64,000 nt of DNA from Holacanthus passer (Eukaryota > Chordata > Actinopteri > Pomacanthidae), in assembly GCA_025331565.1 (NCBI GenBank), contig JAFREQ010000043.1, forward strand, positions 4,225,001-4,289,000, read 5' to 3'. Positions 1 through 13,984 of this stretch are shown here, one piece after another. Under the pieces are notes generated by a model that saw only the letters and a program-made list of their open reading frames with translations, ran no database searches and was not told where the DNA came from. Made by a program: the position numbers and the translations under genes. Within the stretch, counting starts at the first letter, position 1; every line of letters begins with the position of its first letter.

Positions 1-365
1 TTGCCCCACTTACATTCTCCTCTTTCCCATCACCACATCCCTCCATTTGTCCCTCCACCCACCTTTCCTTCACGCTCAGAGAGAGTTTTTACCGCACAAA
101 AAAGAAAAAAAAAAATCCACTCCCACTCCTCTTTTCACTCTCTCTCTCTCTCTCCGTCTCCCTCTCTTTCCCTCGTCAGCCTGTCCCTCGCTCTTTCATG
201 TACATGCACACCTCTCCTCAGGCGTCAGCTGCTGCCCTGTCAGGTTTAGGGGGAGACAGGTGGAGAAGAGAAACAGAGAGGAAGAGACAGACAGAGAGAG
301 GAATGGGGAAAGGGAGAGAGATAGAGAGAGAGTGACAGAAAGTGAGGGAGAGAGGTGGAGAGATA
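1..365. repeat. Pyrimidine-rich then purine-rich tracts
   Basis: CT-rich sequence to about 240 is followed by GA-rich sequence from about 250 to 365 on the same strand, so the halves are loosely complementary. Long frames here are artefacts of this composition. Confidence 0.6.
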
Positions 366-483
366 CTTATAATTCACGGAGACGGGCTGCGTTTCCGTGG
401 CAACGTGGTTTCCATCGTAACAGGCCTGCTAAGGATGCCATTAGTGGGGAACAAAAAGAGACTGCCACTCACCGCTGGTATGG

Positions 484-509
484 CACACACACACACACAC
501 ACACACACA
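484..509. repeat. (CA)n microsatellite
   Basis: 13 uninterrupted CA units. Confidence 0.95.
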
Positions 510-804
510 GAAACAGAAACACATAAAAACACGACAGTCACCTACATGCATTTAGACGTCCTACTACACTAACAAACACACACAAGCACTCAAGATAAGC
601 TGCACACACACACACACAAATGCATCCACCCACACAGCGCTCTATCTCCCCCCTTCATTTCAACTCACAACTCAACACACATCCTGCTGCCACTTCCCCA
701 CTGCCCACACAGGAACTCAAACTAACACAGACATACTCGAATCTGTCTCACACCTGCGATTAATGCTGCCATAGCTCCTATATAATGTCACATCATTTCA
801 CACT

Positions 805-890
805 TTGAGCCGAGCGGCGAGGGGCCCCGGCGCGCCGTGGGGCGCCCGGGCTCCGGCCGGATTCTGCTGCCCTCTGCGCCGCTCACTTGT
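805..890. other. Small CpG-rich patch in the grin2b intron
   Basis: Dense GC and CpG (ggcgcgccgtggggcgcccg and flanks) in otherwise AT-balanced DNA. No exon or splice pair was recognised. Confidence 0.5.
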
Positions 891-2542
891 CGGAAACAAC
901 GTGCTGGAGGGATGCTAACGCTTTGATACACATTTTGCTGCTGACCCCTATACACGCATTTACATTTACAGAGTCAGCTGCTGCCCTCGACAAAAGGAAC
1001 ACGCAGGGAAAAAAAACATCCATAAGAGGAAGAGATTAAATTTGTAAAATGCCAGTGCATAAAGCAGACAACAGGAAGGAGCGTGAAGGTCAAAGCAGCA
1101 ACACACAGACTGCACACGTAACCCGTCTCTGCCAGCAACATTCACATTTGATAGAAAAAGGAATGAATCAGAGCCAGGCAGAAAGTATTTTTCTTTAGTA
1201 TTCAGAAGCCATATCGATAGTTTGTTGCACAGAAGACATGCTGCTGACCCTTTGCATCCACCCAGTGATGCTCAACAGCATTTTGATAGGACTGGCAGGA
1301 TGAAGGGGAAGAGAGGAGGAGGCAGTGAAAAGCTTTTGTACCTGTTGTCTATGTGCAAAAAGTTCATATTATTAATTGTTCAAATACAAGAAGTCATATG
1401 ATTATCTCCTCTCCAAATTAAAGAACCTATGTGGTGTAATGCTGCAATATGAGCTGCTGAGAAGTGCAGTGTGCGCAATTACACTCTCGAAGCCCTGATA
1501 CTAGACAGCATGTTGATATTACTATAGGCAGCAGGCATGTTGCTCACTCTCTGCTTTGCTCCAGGGCTTCACAGACAATAACCTAGTTTCCACTGCAGGG
1601 CCGAAAAGCCAAACAGAGCTTGTTCATAACCTACTGCGTGTCACTGAAATTTAATCTCAAAATAAAATGTGACTTGCTTTGTTCCTTATTGCCAAAAGAG
1701 ATCAAGCAAACAAATGTTTAAAAAAGGTTTCATTCCAAAATGAGACTGGGGGGGAAAAAAAGGCTTTTAAAGTAATGGTATGAAAACAAAACATATCAGG
1801 GGTTATTACAGGTTACTAAAGCGTTTTGAAATGAAATCCTCGCACTGGAAATCTTGCTGTGCTATTACATTTACATTTAATCATCCAGCCTTGTGATGGA
1901 GAAGCAGTTGAAGCACTACAGCCTGAATTACCTGTGAGGATGTGTCTGAAGTCTGCAGCCTGAACACACAGTGAATCACTTGTGGAACGATCCTATAAGG
2001 TCATCTGCCGAGGGTTTAATGTTGTCGGGTCTCTGATACTGAGAATCATGATGTTGATAGCAGTAATTGAAGCGGCACATTCCCAACCCTCGGCATTGCT
2101 CTGGGGCACGGAAGATGTTGTTCCTCCATACGGGAACAGACTGTTATTCGCATATAGAACTGCAGCGCTGCAAAGCTGTTCACAACAATATGGGTCAGGT
2201 GCAACCCAATGTACAAAACACACTGTGTGTACAAAGGTGTATGTATGAGGGGCTGCTGCTGTTTTGGATGCACTGATGTGTGTGCGAGTGTGTGTGCATG
2301 TTAAGGGGTGAAGTGGAGGTTTGACATGTTTCTGTGTGAACTGCATGTTTCATGACTATCCGTCATCAGCACAAACAATTCTGTTGACGCCGTTGATGCT
2401 TCTATGTAAGTCAGCATGAAGACACGTAGGAGAAATTATTTTGAAAATAGTGCAGTGCTAAAAAAGACACGGGTGAATGGTCTCCTTGATAACAGAAACT
2501 CCTGCAGGGTGTAACACAGTGAAAAGTGATGCTTGTGCCCAG

Positions 2543-2615
2543 AGATAGTTGAGTGGTTAAGTCGGCCACCCCCGAAGCCGTTTTTTGTCCCCCCACTGAC
2601 CTTGGATCAAATGCC
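2543..2615 (+). repeat. tRNA-like (SINE head or tRNA pseudogene) fragment
   Basis: The stretch atagttgagtggttaagtc resembles a class II tRNA (Ser/Leu) A box, sharing GAGTGGTTAAG with tRNA-Ser genes as I recall them. About 50 nt on, ttggatcaaatgcc resembles a degenerate B box. It cannot fold as a normal tRNA by eye and has no intact anticodon arm, so a SINE-derived or pseudogene fragment is the best reading. Confidence 0.35.
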
Positions 2616-4210
2616 GACAAAACTTTCTCTGTTCAACTCCCTGCTGAAACATGGAAGTAAAGTAGGTGTCCATATAATGATTGTGCTCTATTGAGGTAGC
2701 AATGTTCATTAGCATTTAAAGTAAATCACAATATGCAGTGGCTGAATATGAAAGAAACACCATGTTAAAAAAAAAAAGAGACCTTTGAAGTGGATGAATC
2801 CCAAACAGAAAGGCGAGTGCAACTACACAAGAGAATCGCACCCACACTGAAGGGCGATCAGTAAAATGTGAATGTTAATTAGCTGCGAGAGCTTAAAAAA
2901 ACACATCTGACAGTCAACCTTTTTTTATACAAGTTTCAAAGCAACATGATTTAATTAATGACGGAAATAACATAATAATAAGCCTTAGAGCTGACACCAG
3001 TGTTTGACTTGAATGAATACGTGCTTCATGCACCCATCCTCCACCCTGAGCTATACATCATCGACTTTCTGCCTTATAGAGCACAGTACTTCCTGCACTG
3101 GTCCTGAATGTTGGTACTGGACGTAAATCACGAGCTGCAGGATCGTCCAGTATACATGTAATTCCCACAGTACAGTGCAATACTGGGCGCTGCATTTGCA
3201 CCTTGACTCCTGAAAACAAGTCTTACTGCCAGCTGTGGAACTTGGTGGCGGATCTATTTTGTACAGGCAGCCATCTTGAGGGAGTCATTAGGTCCAATGA
3301 TTGCTCTGCACGGACACATAACAGCAAAGGTATATGGCCATACGGCTGCTGCGCAGTACCCCGAGGCAAAAGCACACGTTCTTCTATGGTGTTGCCAAAT
3401 TTTGAGAAAATAATGACACTCACACACGAGTGGTTTCAGCAGAGGATGAAATCAGACACTTTCAACGGTCTCTGGAGCAACATAGATTTTCAGCTCCTTT
3501 ATTCCTTGATGAACTAGAATCTTTTCACACAAATCACAAGCTGGACAACAGCGATCCAAGGACAACTGGAACTATTCTGAGAGCAAAATGTGACCGTTCA
3601 TCTCATGTACTTTCTGTGTATCTGGCTAATCTTGCTGGAAGTTCTTTTTATTTGCTCCACCCTGTAGTATTTATTCAGGATTTTGTTTCGTGTGGCCACA
3701 TAAATCATGCTGAACACAGCGCGAGATCGAATCGTACAAGGGGATACAAATTTAGTTCTCTTTTTCTGGACACTTATCTTTGTTGCTGGCATCGCTTAAC
3801 AAAGACGAAAGTTCAGCTACAGTGTGTTGCAGAATCCACTTGATCGAATGTGATGCACCGCATGCTGTAGGTAGGTGCTACTATCAACTGGCCCTTATCC
3901 AGAACAAGATGAGAATCCAACACGAGTCTGGTCTCTGACTTCCACATTGTTATCTAACAAAATAACCTTGGCATAAGTTGTAGGAACTATACAAAGACTC
4001 TGCTGCAACAGTATCAGCTGTGTTTCTGTGGCAAACATTGCAATGTCGTATATTTTAGTCAGGGTTAATGACCTGAATTTTATGTGACTTTCTGATGTGA
4101 CTTTCGCGTCTCAGTCACATCAGTAGAATTAGGTTTAATATACAGAAAAACATATTCAAGAAAAAGGCAAATTGATTTGAAGCAGGCCTATGGATTGGGT
4201 TTTTATTTTT

Positions 4211-4230
4211 TTGTTGTTGTTGTTGTTGTG
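4211..4230. repeat. (TTG)n microsatellite
   Basis: About six TTG units with imperfect flanks. Confidence 0.85.
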
Positions 4231-4689
4231 TTAGTTGTTGTCCTAGTACACAGTGTTCTGTTTATTAGCATATTGCATTGTTTAAAAGCCCCCTTCAGCG
4301 CCCAGCCGCCTCATGCCAATGAAAGTCTATTAAGCCTGTTTGACTTTGCTAATGCAAATCAGTCTTTGGCGGAGAACAGGCCAGCCAAAGCTCCAGTCTA
4401 CTAAAACAAGTGCCTGACACAGGACTGATGTGGCTGAGAACAAATACAGGAGCTAATGCCAACAACTAAATGCCCAGTGGGGGTTGTTTTATTGATGATT
4501 ATAATGATGATGATGGTGATGACTGATGACACTGAACATGGTAATGGTAATGATAATGGAATGACAAATAAGAAAATGTCCGATGGCAAGATTATAATGG
4601 TGATGATGAACATTATGACTTCACAAAAATGTATATTTTGAAATCTGAAAAACTGATACGGCATAAAGTCAACCATGCCTGAGGGATGG

Positions 4690-5240
4690 TTAGTCAGTCC
4701 AGACTGAAATATCTCAAAAGATATTTGATGGATTGCCATGAAATTTGGTACAGAGATTCATGGTGTCCAGAAGGTAGTAATCTCTTGACCTTTCATTTAG
4801 TGCCACCAGCAGGTCAAATTTGACTCTTAACCTGCGAAATATGTTACCATCTACTCAATAGACTGGCAAAACATTTTCTCCAGGCATTCATGGTTCCCAG
4901 ATGATAAATCCTATTATTATTATTTTATTGTTATTTTACGGATTACCAAGAAAACTGGAACGCACATTCACATTCCCTTTAGGATAAAGTGCAACAACTT
5001 TGGTGATCCTCTGGCTTTTCCTCTAGCACTGTCATCACCGTCTCAAAATTTCTATTAGCACAATACTTTGGTATACTTTAATGACATTCCCATCAGTCTA
5101 AGCTCCCCTTTGTGTTTAGTACTAATTAGCCAATGTGAGCATGCTAAAATGCTAAACTAAAATTGTGAACATTATATCTGCTTAACGTCAACATGTCATT
5201 GTGATCACGCTAGCATGGTCAATTAGCTCAAAGTATAGGC
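4690..5240. repeat. Diverged teleost interspersed repeat
   Basis: The stretch carries phrases I recognise as a very common fish repeat: GATGGATTGCCATGAAATTT and TACAGAGATTCATGGTGTCC near the start; CCTCTAGCACTGTCATCA, AATGACATTCCCATCAGTCT, TTAGTACTAATTAGCCAATG and GAGCATGCTAAAATGCTAAA later; ending AATTAGCTCAAAG. The sentence-like unit (...CATTCATGGTTCCCAGATGA...) occurs more than once internally. The family name is not asserted. Confidence 0.6.
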
Positions 5241-6900
5241 CTCTACTCAAGTCTAATGAGTTCCTGGTATAAACCTTATTTCACAGACTTTCGCAGTGGA
5301 ATTTAAATCATTTTACATGCATCATTTGATTCAAATCATTTGAGATGAAGTCAAAGAATATGCCACGATTTTAAACATAAATTATTAAAAAGAAAATCCT
5401 TTGCAATCTCCTTCGAGTTGGTGTATTATGTGACTCTTCGGTGATAAACTGAAGGGGGTGCTGGGCACAGTACATTCAGTGTCTGGGACTCAAGGTTCAT
5501 TCAGTAGCTGTAAGCATAAGATAACCAGACAAACACAGTCCTGCCAATGTTGTCGCACTCCTTAAAGCTGTGTTGTGTGCTGTCCGCGGGAGAAAACATC
5601 ACATGCTTCATTTTACTGAGTTGGCTTTACAGAAGTGAATAGATTGCTGGAAGTTGTTAACTCATGCATGTATGTGTCAGCCTCATAGTCTCTGCAGTTA
5701 AAATAGTTTTGAGCGACAGAGAGTATTGAACTAGGATTTTCGTTGAATGGTAAAAAAAAATTGGAGGCATCTCTACTTTGATATTCAAAACTATAACTAA
5801 TCCATGAGACTAGTTTGTCTTATTCGTCTCATCCTCAGTGTGACTTCAGTGTAAATACTTTATACTAAATGTCATTTTACTGCTGCATCTACGAGCCTGA
5901 TCTGTGCCAACAACGTTTTAAGATTTTATATAAATCCTGTCCTGCTGTAGTGCATTAAATCACATTTGCAATTTCTGTCCTGCCAAAATGTGCAATCCAC
6001 AAAAATTAACTTCTGATATACAGTATATATGCAAATATATAAATATAAAGTCCTGCCGGTTTCGGATGGTGATAAATGCAAAGATGAGGATAATGAGCCA
6101 AGTGTATTCAGGCAGTGTCGGCAGTCTGTGCCTTCATACTGTACAAAAGTATCCACACACTGAGCATCATACATGCTGGAGGTGTATTTTCCGTCTCGCA
6201 GCATTGTCTATTTGTCATGTCTGACTCATACGTCTGTGTACAGTATCTCTAACTGTGTTTGTATGGATGCTGAAGGCTGGGCAGAGTGCCCACCGGTCGA
6301 CGCGCGAGGACGAACTGCGGGGTTGTGGGTAAATGCAGACAGACAGAGGGAGTGAAGACTAAAGAGGAGGTGGTGTTTGCTGTAATTTAGGAGAACAAGG
6401 GAAGGGAGGGGCAACATTTACATTCATCACAGGAGCTCGCCTCATCTCAACTCGCATGACGTGAGAAAAAGAGGGAGAGGAGAAGGAGAGCGCCAGAGCA
6501 GTTGAGATAAAAAATAGAGAGGGAGAGATGCAACGAGACAGAATGGGGTTGAGCAAAAAGATCTTTTCTGTGTTTCTTGTTTTTTTTTTTTGTTGTTGTT
6601 TTTTTCCAACCCCAGGAACGCTTTTGTGACGATGAATCTATAAACACAAGGCTCTGGATTTTCAAAGGAAGGCAAACATAATGTTCTTGGGATCTGCTTC
6701 AAACTATCTAATCAATGATATGCAATGAGATAAAAAATGACAAAAAAATGGGGGCTTTTATTTCTAACAACAAAAAGTATAGACAAATTATGCTATTTCA
6801 AAATAATGCAATCTGGGTAATTCTAAATCAAATGACACAGAAAAGAAATACCAAAGGAAAAGTGTATTTGCTCTTGTGTCCATTTTAAATGACAATCCAG

Positions 6901-6901
<1 letters not shown>

Positions 6902-6933
<32 letters not shown>
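6902..6933. repeat. (GT)n microsatellite
   Basis: About 16 GT units. Confidence 0.95.
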
Positions 6934-6934
<1 letters not shown>

Positions 6935-7116
6935 TTGTACACAAACAGTGTCAGGGGTGTTGATGGTGGCCTGTTTCTCCACCTTACATCCGTCTCACCT
7001 GGAAAATGCACCGTTGTGTGGCGTTGATTCCCTCACGTTTAAGATCTATTCCTCTATACGTGTGTTTGGGTGTCTGTGAACACGTAGGAAGGAGCAGTGG
7101 AGTTTATGTAAGCGTC

Positions 7117-7121
<5 letters not shown>

Positions 7122-7161
<40 letters not shown>
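7122..7161. repeat. (GT)n microsatellite
   Basis: About 20 GT units. Confidence 0.95.
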
Positions 7162-7163
<2 letters not shown>

Positions 7164-7261
7164 ATACTCAGCACAGTGTCTAGGTTGAATAATTCTTAGA
7201 CTGTAGGTCAGCAGGAACACATCTGAACATATTGGTCTGATGTATAGGCTGCTGTGTGTGT

Positions 7262-7265
<4 letters not shown>

Positions 7266-7311
<46 letters not shown>
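7266..7311. repeat. (GT)n microsatellite
   Basis: About 23 GT units; third GT array within 410 bp. Confidence 0.95.
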
Positions 7312-7312
<1 letters not shown>

Positions 7313-9114
7313 ACAGCATGTGGCTCTGATGAGGGCCAGCTTGGCACAGTATTGGTGAGTAATTGAGCGAGCACATTGTAGTCTTCACTCACGCCTTTCT
7401 ACTTCCACATCCCTGCCTCCTTCTCTCTCCCTACTTTACTTCTTCTCCTTCTATCCCTCTCTCCATCTTTCTTTCTGTCCGTCGCTCTCTTTCTTCCATT
7501 GATACGGACCTTGTAACAGAAACACAGGAGGCCACAGGTGAGGCAGAGCATGGACAAAGCAAGGGCGAACAGGGAGACAGCAAAAGAAAAAAAGGACAAA
7601 ATCAGTAAAGAGGGCTGAAGAAGACATAAACTGATGGAAGGTGAAAAAGGAGAAGAAAGAAGTTACCTCAATAAATCATAAGAGGAGAGTGAAGGAGGAA
7701 ATGTACTTCAAATAAAATTTAATTCAGTCTGTTTGCACGGGTAAATGAGCCATGATTCAATATTTTAATTTATCAACTTTTGGTGGAATCAGATTTTGAT
7801 GATATAATCATATTTTGTTTAATAAAGAGCTACTACAATGCACAGTTAATTAATTTGATTTTATTCTTTTCATATGTGAACATTTATTTGCTATATATAC
7901 GTGATATAGTTTTCTATTAATCACCCAGCAGCAGTGGTTTTTCCACGTCTTCCTTTATTTACATTGCACTGTATTCTCCAACAAAAATTCTTTTTCCCTT
8001 TTCTCATTTCCAAGTCACTTTGAGGGTAGACTTGCAGATAAGACCGGACAAGCGGGTGACTCACACAGTGTGATCCTCCATTGTCAAACTCTACTTCTCC
8101 ATCTGTCGATTTGCAAGCTCTGGGCCAAGTGACACTGAACAAACAGACCTCAAGTCTCAGTGAGTATACAGGTATCTCCCCGCAGTGCCATATTCAAAAG
8201 TAGATTGATTTTGCTCTGGTATACTGTCACACTGTCATGAACCTTATGATAAGAGGGGACCAGAAATTGATGTACAGTGATTAATACAATAAAAGTAACT
8301 AATAATTCTACTGTTTCTAAGTTATGCATGGTTCAAAATGATAATATCTGTGTTACTAGGCAGTTTAAGGAAAGGAGTGGAGCCTTCTAATCAGATATTT
8401 ATATTGTTGGCATTTATGTAATGTGCAAAGGCAAATCAATACATCATGATTCAGTTGTTGTGATAAGCCGGTATAATTATCTTAAACAAACCAGAGGCAT
8501 GATCAATACACACTATCTCAATCTTCTCTGACAGAAACGTGTAGAGACATTCACAGTGAGAAAAAAAAAACCCCTCCATTTGCATTAAGAACAGCAGCCT
8601 CCTTCAGGTTTGTGCCATAAAATTCAGCCAAATCTGACCCAGTAGCACAAACCATAAAAACCAAGGCAGAGGCTGCCAGGCCTGTCAGCAATGGTCTCAT
8701 TTGTTTACAGTGATTATACTAATGACACAAAATGAAAGCACCACTGATGTTAAAATCCTACTTGTATTGCCTTTGAATGACACTCTGATGTGGGATGACT
8801 TACAGTGAAGACGAAGCTGTTGTGTTAAAGGTTAAAGAGGTGGGTGTCTGGGTCAGGCTGGTGCCTTTGATCCTTTCTGAAGAAGGGCTGTGGGACCGTA
8901 ATTAACCGCAGTCCCAAATTTGTACTTTTTCCATCCATATCTCTCCTCTCCTCTCTGTATATATGCAGTAATGCTTTATAGAAAAGCATTGACTCATCTC
9001 AGCCTATGAATAGATAGAGGTCCATTCCCTCTCCACCTCTGAATCAGGATGGGGGCAGGCGGAGATAAGGCTAATAAGGGTCCCAGCAAAGGGCTGGTGT
9101 ACGGTCCACGAGGG

Positions 9115-9560
9115 GATAAAGAGGGGAGGGTGGATGTCAGAGAAAGGGAGGAAAAGGGGGAGGAGTTGCTTGTAGAGCTTGGTGGTGGTGATGCAAGGAC
9201 AAGTGGGAAAAGGGAGGGCTAGACTATTTGTGTCTAGAGGAAAGAGAGGTAAGGAAGGAGGGGAGGGAGTGAGGAGAGGAGAAGAGAGGGAGGCTGGTGC
9301 TGGATGCAATGTAGTAAGAGGGGAGGGGAGGAGGAGGATTTTTCGGGGTGTAAGGGCACGTCCAGAGAGAGTCAGGAGACGTGAGTGGAGGGCTGGGATG
9401 CGGGAGAAGGTGTGGCTGGTCCCGTACCAGGGGACAGGGAGTGAGAATGAAGGAAAAAAGGCCAAGCTCCTGCTCGGAGAAGAGAGGGAGGGGAGGGAGT
9501 GAGATGGCACCTGAACCAGAGAGGAGGTTGGGAAAAAAAAAGGAGGTGAGGATACATGGA
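9115..9560. repeat. Purine-rich (GA/GGA) tract
   Basis: About 450 nt dominated by G and A on the plus strand with scattered pyrimidines. The 168-codon frame on the other strand (9004-9510) is low-complexity Ser/Pro/Leu. Confidence 0.75.
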
Positions 9561-10682
9561 CGGGGTAGGGAGGGACGAATGCGCTATTGTTGCATATTCT
9601 CTTCTATTCCTCTGGCTTCTACTGGCATCTGAAAACGAGGAGATCCACAGAGAGGGATGGGAGTGAGTGGGTGGGGGAGCAGGGTGAATTCACACCTGGA
9701 CATCTGGTGTAAATCTGTCTGCCTGCCTCCTGTTAGCTGCCACAACATGAACCAGAGTAAGAAAAGAAAAGACAGGGCAAATGAAAGAGAACATCTTTAA
9801 ATCACGGCTATTTCATCTTACTTCAAATTATTTCACTTGTCCTCCCTAAGTACACATAACCATTGTAACTGCCAGCATTCATTTAGTGTATGGGAGCAAT
9901 CAGTCTACGACGTAAAGCAACAGAGCAGAGGAGAGAAACAGAATGTGAGATGGAAAGAGTGAAAGCGAGGCAATTCAGGGAGGGTGAGGTATAGAAAAAA
10001 AGTTATGGGGTGAGTTTAAAAATGGCCACATTCTAAATGGCCGGAGTAAATTGAGACCAACGGGGTTGGAAAATAGGACACATAAATTTAGGACTCTCGA
10101 TATTTTTCACTACCTCTTCCTATCTTCCCCGTTCTCTCCCTCTCCCTCTTTCTTTCTCCAGAAAAAGGGAACACACACAGTGGGTTGTCACATTTTCTAA
10201 ACCAGGACAATGAGAAGGTAAGAAGAGACTAGTAGTGGGACATTTCCATTATACGAAATCAGGCATTACCAAGTCAAGCTGCACCTGGAAACCCAGTTCA
10301 CAGGTTCTGAATATCTGTCTATAGATGTGGATGTGTGTCTGAACCTAAGACAATTTATGGTTGGAAGTCATTCAATGTATTTGAATTCTGTAGTTCCCTC
10401 TCAGTATAGTAGTTTTAATTGTTAGTGGCGGAGTCCGCCATTTCCTGCACTGGATACAATTTGACTTGAGGCGCACAAGGGATTCATCGTACATACATGC
10501 ACAAGGCATGTATTGGTGTTTCTCTCTGGTTTGAGATGAAACAACAGACATAACAAATGCTGCACAACTAGCCAGTTTTGTGCATGGGATTACTGCCAAG
10601 GTCGATACAAAGAAGGAATTGCTATCTTTGCAAGCCAAGCATGGCACTACTAAAGGTGAGGATTTGTTTAAATCTTTCTTTC

Positions 10683-10973
10683 TTTTACATATTTTGGGGT
10701 CTAAGTAACTAAAAGGCACCAAAGTCACACTACACAGTCAAACTAACTAATCATATTCTGCGAGATAAAATTACTTTTGTGAAAGGAGTCTGGTGGCTTT
10801 GGACAGAGCGATAACGACTATTTCCAGTTGAACAAAAATGATCTGGCTCTTTAAGAAAAATGTCTATCGCTGTAGGGGTCATTTTTATAATGTCAGATGC
10901 TTAGAATAACAATCTGAGCCTGTCAGTGGCAACTACCAGTGATCTGCTCATTTAGACCCCAAAATATGTAAAA
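10683..10973. mobile_element. Inverted-repeat-flanked element (MITE-like)
   Basis: A 22-nt sequence, ttttacatattttggggtct plus aa, at 10683-10704 recurs as its perfect reverse complement at 10952-10973, with 247 nt between. The interior has no open frame of interest. A perfect 22-bp terminal inverted repeat around about 290 bp is typical of a miniature DNA transposon or foldback element. The family is unknown to me. Confidence 0.6.
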
Positions 10974-11793
10974 ATAGGCCTCAGTTTAAAAACACAGGAA
11001 TTTTCCATACTGTTGCTCAATACATTTTTCTATTTGTGTGATGGTAAAATACACAAGTTCCAATCTCGGGATATATGCAGGTTCAGGTGAAGTTTGCAAT
11101 TGAAAACAGCCATATGAGAAAGTGCTGGAGACACACAGACACAACAACAAGAGAGAGAAACACCAGGGAATAAAACTGGACAATGAGAGCAGCAAATAAA
11201 GGAGAGGGAACATATCCAGGATGAAAGGATAGATCAGAAAGCTGTTTCAAGGGGTTTACTGTGCTTTAGTGGACACAACAAAATCCATGAATGAACAAGA
11301 CAATTAGGGCAGAGAGATGTGAAAGAGACAGGAAAAGAGAGAGAGACAGGAAAAAACAGACAGAGAGAAGACACTGAGAGAGACATCAGGCACAGGAACA
11401 CTCGCTTTTAATTCTCTTATCGTTTACAAATGCTCCTAATTGCGTCCATGTTTTAGCGAGGACGCGGTGCTGCCAAGCCGAACAGCACATTACATTAATA
11501 GAGTACAGGACCTCAGTGATTACTACAACAATAGGTGCTATTGTAGCACATTAATTGGGAATATAAATGCAGTCACATTTATGAACAGGAAATGACGCCT
11601 AAACAAGTCGATTACGTTGTGACTAAAAATTAAAAAGGACCATTCCTCCTAAACGTAGAGTAAACACAAATGCAGAGGACAAGGGGGACCTGTTTCTTTG
11701 GAAAATGAGGTATGGACATTAATTGCTCCTCTGAATTCACCCCTGCGCTGTGATTAAATGGTTCAACAACACTTCACACAACCACACGCACAC

Positions 11794-11842
11794 CACACAC
11801 ACACACACACACACACACGCACGCACGCACGCACGCACGCAC
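11794..11842. repeat. (CA)n plus (GCAC)n compound microsatellite
   Basis: About 12 CA units run directly into about six ACGC units. Confidence 0.95.
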
Positions 11843-13979
11843 CACAGGCACATCCTCCACAACAATTATCCCTGGACACAGTTCAACACCAATTCTACAC
11901 TATCATCGAGCCTGTTTCCTCTGAAGAATCAGCGCACACGCACACACACAGGGACAATCACGCTCAGACACAAAATCACTCCCTCTCTATCCTTACAAAA
12001 GGCTTGGACACCCACAGGCAAATGGCCACATTTGAAACGATGAAAAGCCTGAATTATTTGGGCAAAAGTTAATTGATCGCATCCTGCTGTTTTGTTCCTG
12101 GAGAAAGCTGCCAGTTACACAAAAGATGGCCGAGAACAGATTTGCTTCCGCGTGGGAGCGTCTGTGAGCGCGTGCATCCCCGTGTTTGTGTTCATGTTAT
12201 GTATGTGACGATGATGATGTAGCGGCGGCAGCTCATCGTGGATCGAGCTTTGCATTTCTTCCATTATCTATTTAGTATTCATAGATTAATTGCACTCGTA
12301 ACACACATGTTGCCATATATTTACGAAAACACATGTGTGTGGGTGTGAGCATGCCCGCGCTGCTTTTCTGCATCTGCCTGAATATGTTTGCATGTGTGTG
12401 AATGTTATTCATATTATGCTATAGTTTCCCTCAGGTCATCAGGGTTGGCTGCTGTTCCTCTTTTTTTTTTCATTAATTGCTGATGATCTCACATTTAAAT
12501 CCTGTGCACAAGTGGATGCTATCTCTCTCCTAATCTGCAGCACCAGCAGCCTCCACTTACAGATTAGCTCGTTGTTCGTATTATGTAGTGGCCCTGGGGT
12601 GATCGACGACAACTACAGCTATTTGTACCACTACAAAGCCATACCTTCCAGACAGGCGGAGGAAAATGGCTCACCATGTCTTGATAATACAAGCATTAGC
12701 CAAAGCTTTAGATCATTCTGATTACTGCAATCCAACAGACACTGTACAGGGACCACAAGCAGGGTGGTGCTGGAAACCACTACAGACAAAAGACTGGCAA
12801 CTACAGCCATGTTGGCTAGGTGAAGACACACACACACAGATGCACAAGGATACACACAGCCTGAAACTCTTGTCTCTTCTCCATCTCCTCCTCCTCCTTT
12901 ATCTTGTCCTGTCTTTCACAGCTGTGGCTACAGCTGCGCTCTATCCATCTTTCTCTCCTCCTCCATTTAGGCTGCGATTTCCTGAGCAAAGAGGCAGCTT
13001 CTCTTTTTCATGTAACGCTGAATAGATGGCGATACACCTGCTGCTGCAAACACACGCTCTATGCCACTGTGCCTTTTCCTCTCTCCGTCTCTCTCCTTCT
13101 CAGTCATGCGGCCGTGCACTCAGTGCACTCATCCTCTTACTTACTGCCCAACCCTCCCTCACTGATCTTATTCATTGATATAGATGTGAGTGCCCTTTGC
13201 CTCCATCCGTCTCTCTCCTCCCCTCCCTCCTCCGCCCTCCTCTTCATTCCTTGTTAATGCCGGAGCCGCCTGGCTTCCTCTTTCCATCCCCTCATCCATT
13301 TACCTCTCTTACTTTCAGGCTTATACATAAGTTGACTCTTCCTCTGCACTAGCAGTGCCTGCAGACAGTATATAACCACTTCCCACTGGCATGTTCGATG
13401 TACAGATGCAACCACTGTTGTCACAGTAGTCCTGCTATTTATTGCTGAGCTGCTGCTGCAGTTTTGCTCCAACCCCAAGAGGAATTAGAAGAATTAGTCT
13501 AAAAAAATCCAGTTTTGTTCTTATCACAGATGTCAGAAGACTCACAAGTCGTGAGACTGATTGAGTGGCAGTCGTGATGCAATGATGCAGGACTGGATCA
13601 TGGGACTGTAGCACATAATGCTATGCCTGTGCTTTGGGTTTCATCAACACAAATACCAAGTAACACTCCTTGTAGATGCATATGTGAGTGGGAAAACATC
13701 TGTCTGATTCTGATTCGACCTGACTCTTCACACGGCACTACAGTAGCCCACTCCAGTGGGCACAGTTTATGGAATTATCTTGTACCGTTTCTCCAAATTC
13801 TTTTCCTATTCAGGCCACACGAAAAATCGAAATGCTGTATTCTCCGCCTTCTGTGTCGCTCCCTGTTATCATCCCTCCTTGGATGTGTAATGAAAAAGGA
13901 GGGGTTGTCTTGCCAACTGTAATAGCAGCGCATGGCCTTCAGTTTTGACGGTTCACGCATCTGTGTGTGTATATTGTGT

Positions 13980-13984
<5 letters not shown>

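Noticed and set aside
3203..3843. Two overlapping plus-strand frames of 104 and 137 codons
   Set aside because: No recognisable transposon or gene domain; the stretch may be an old repeat but I could not identify it.
9004..9510. 168-codon minus-strand frame
   Set aside because: Product of the purine-rich tract; Ser/Pro/Leu low complexity.
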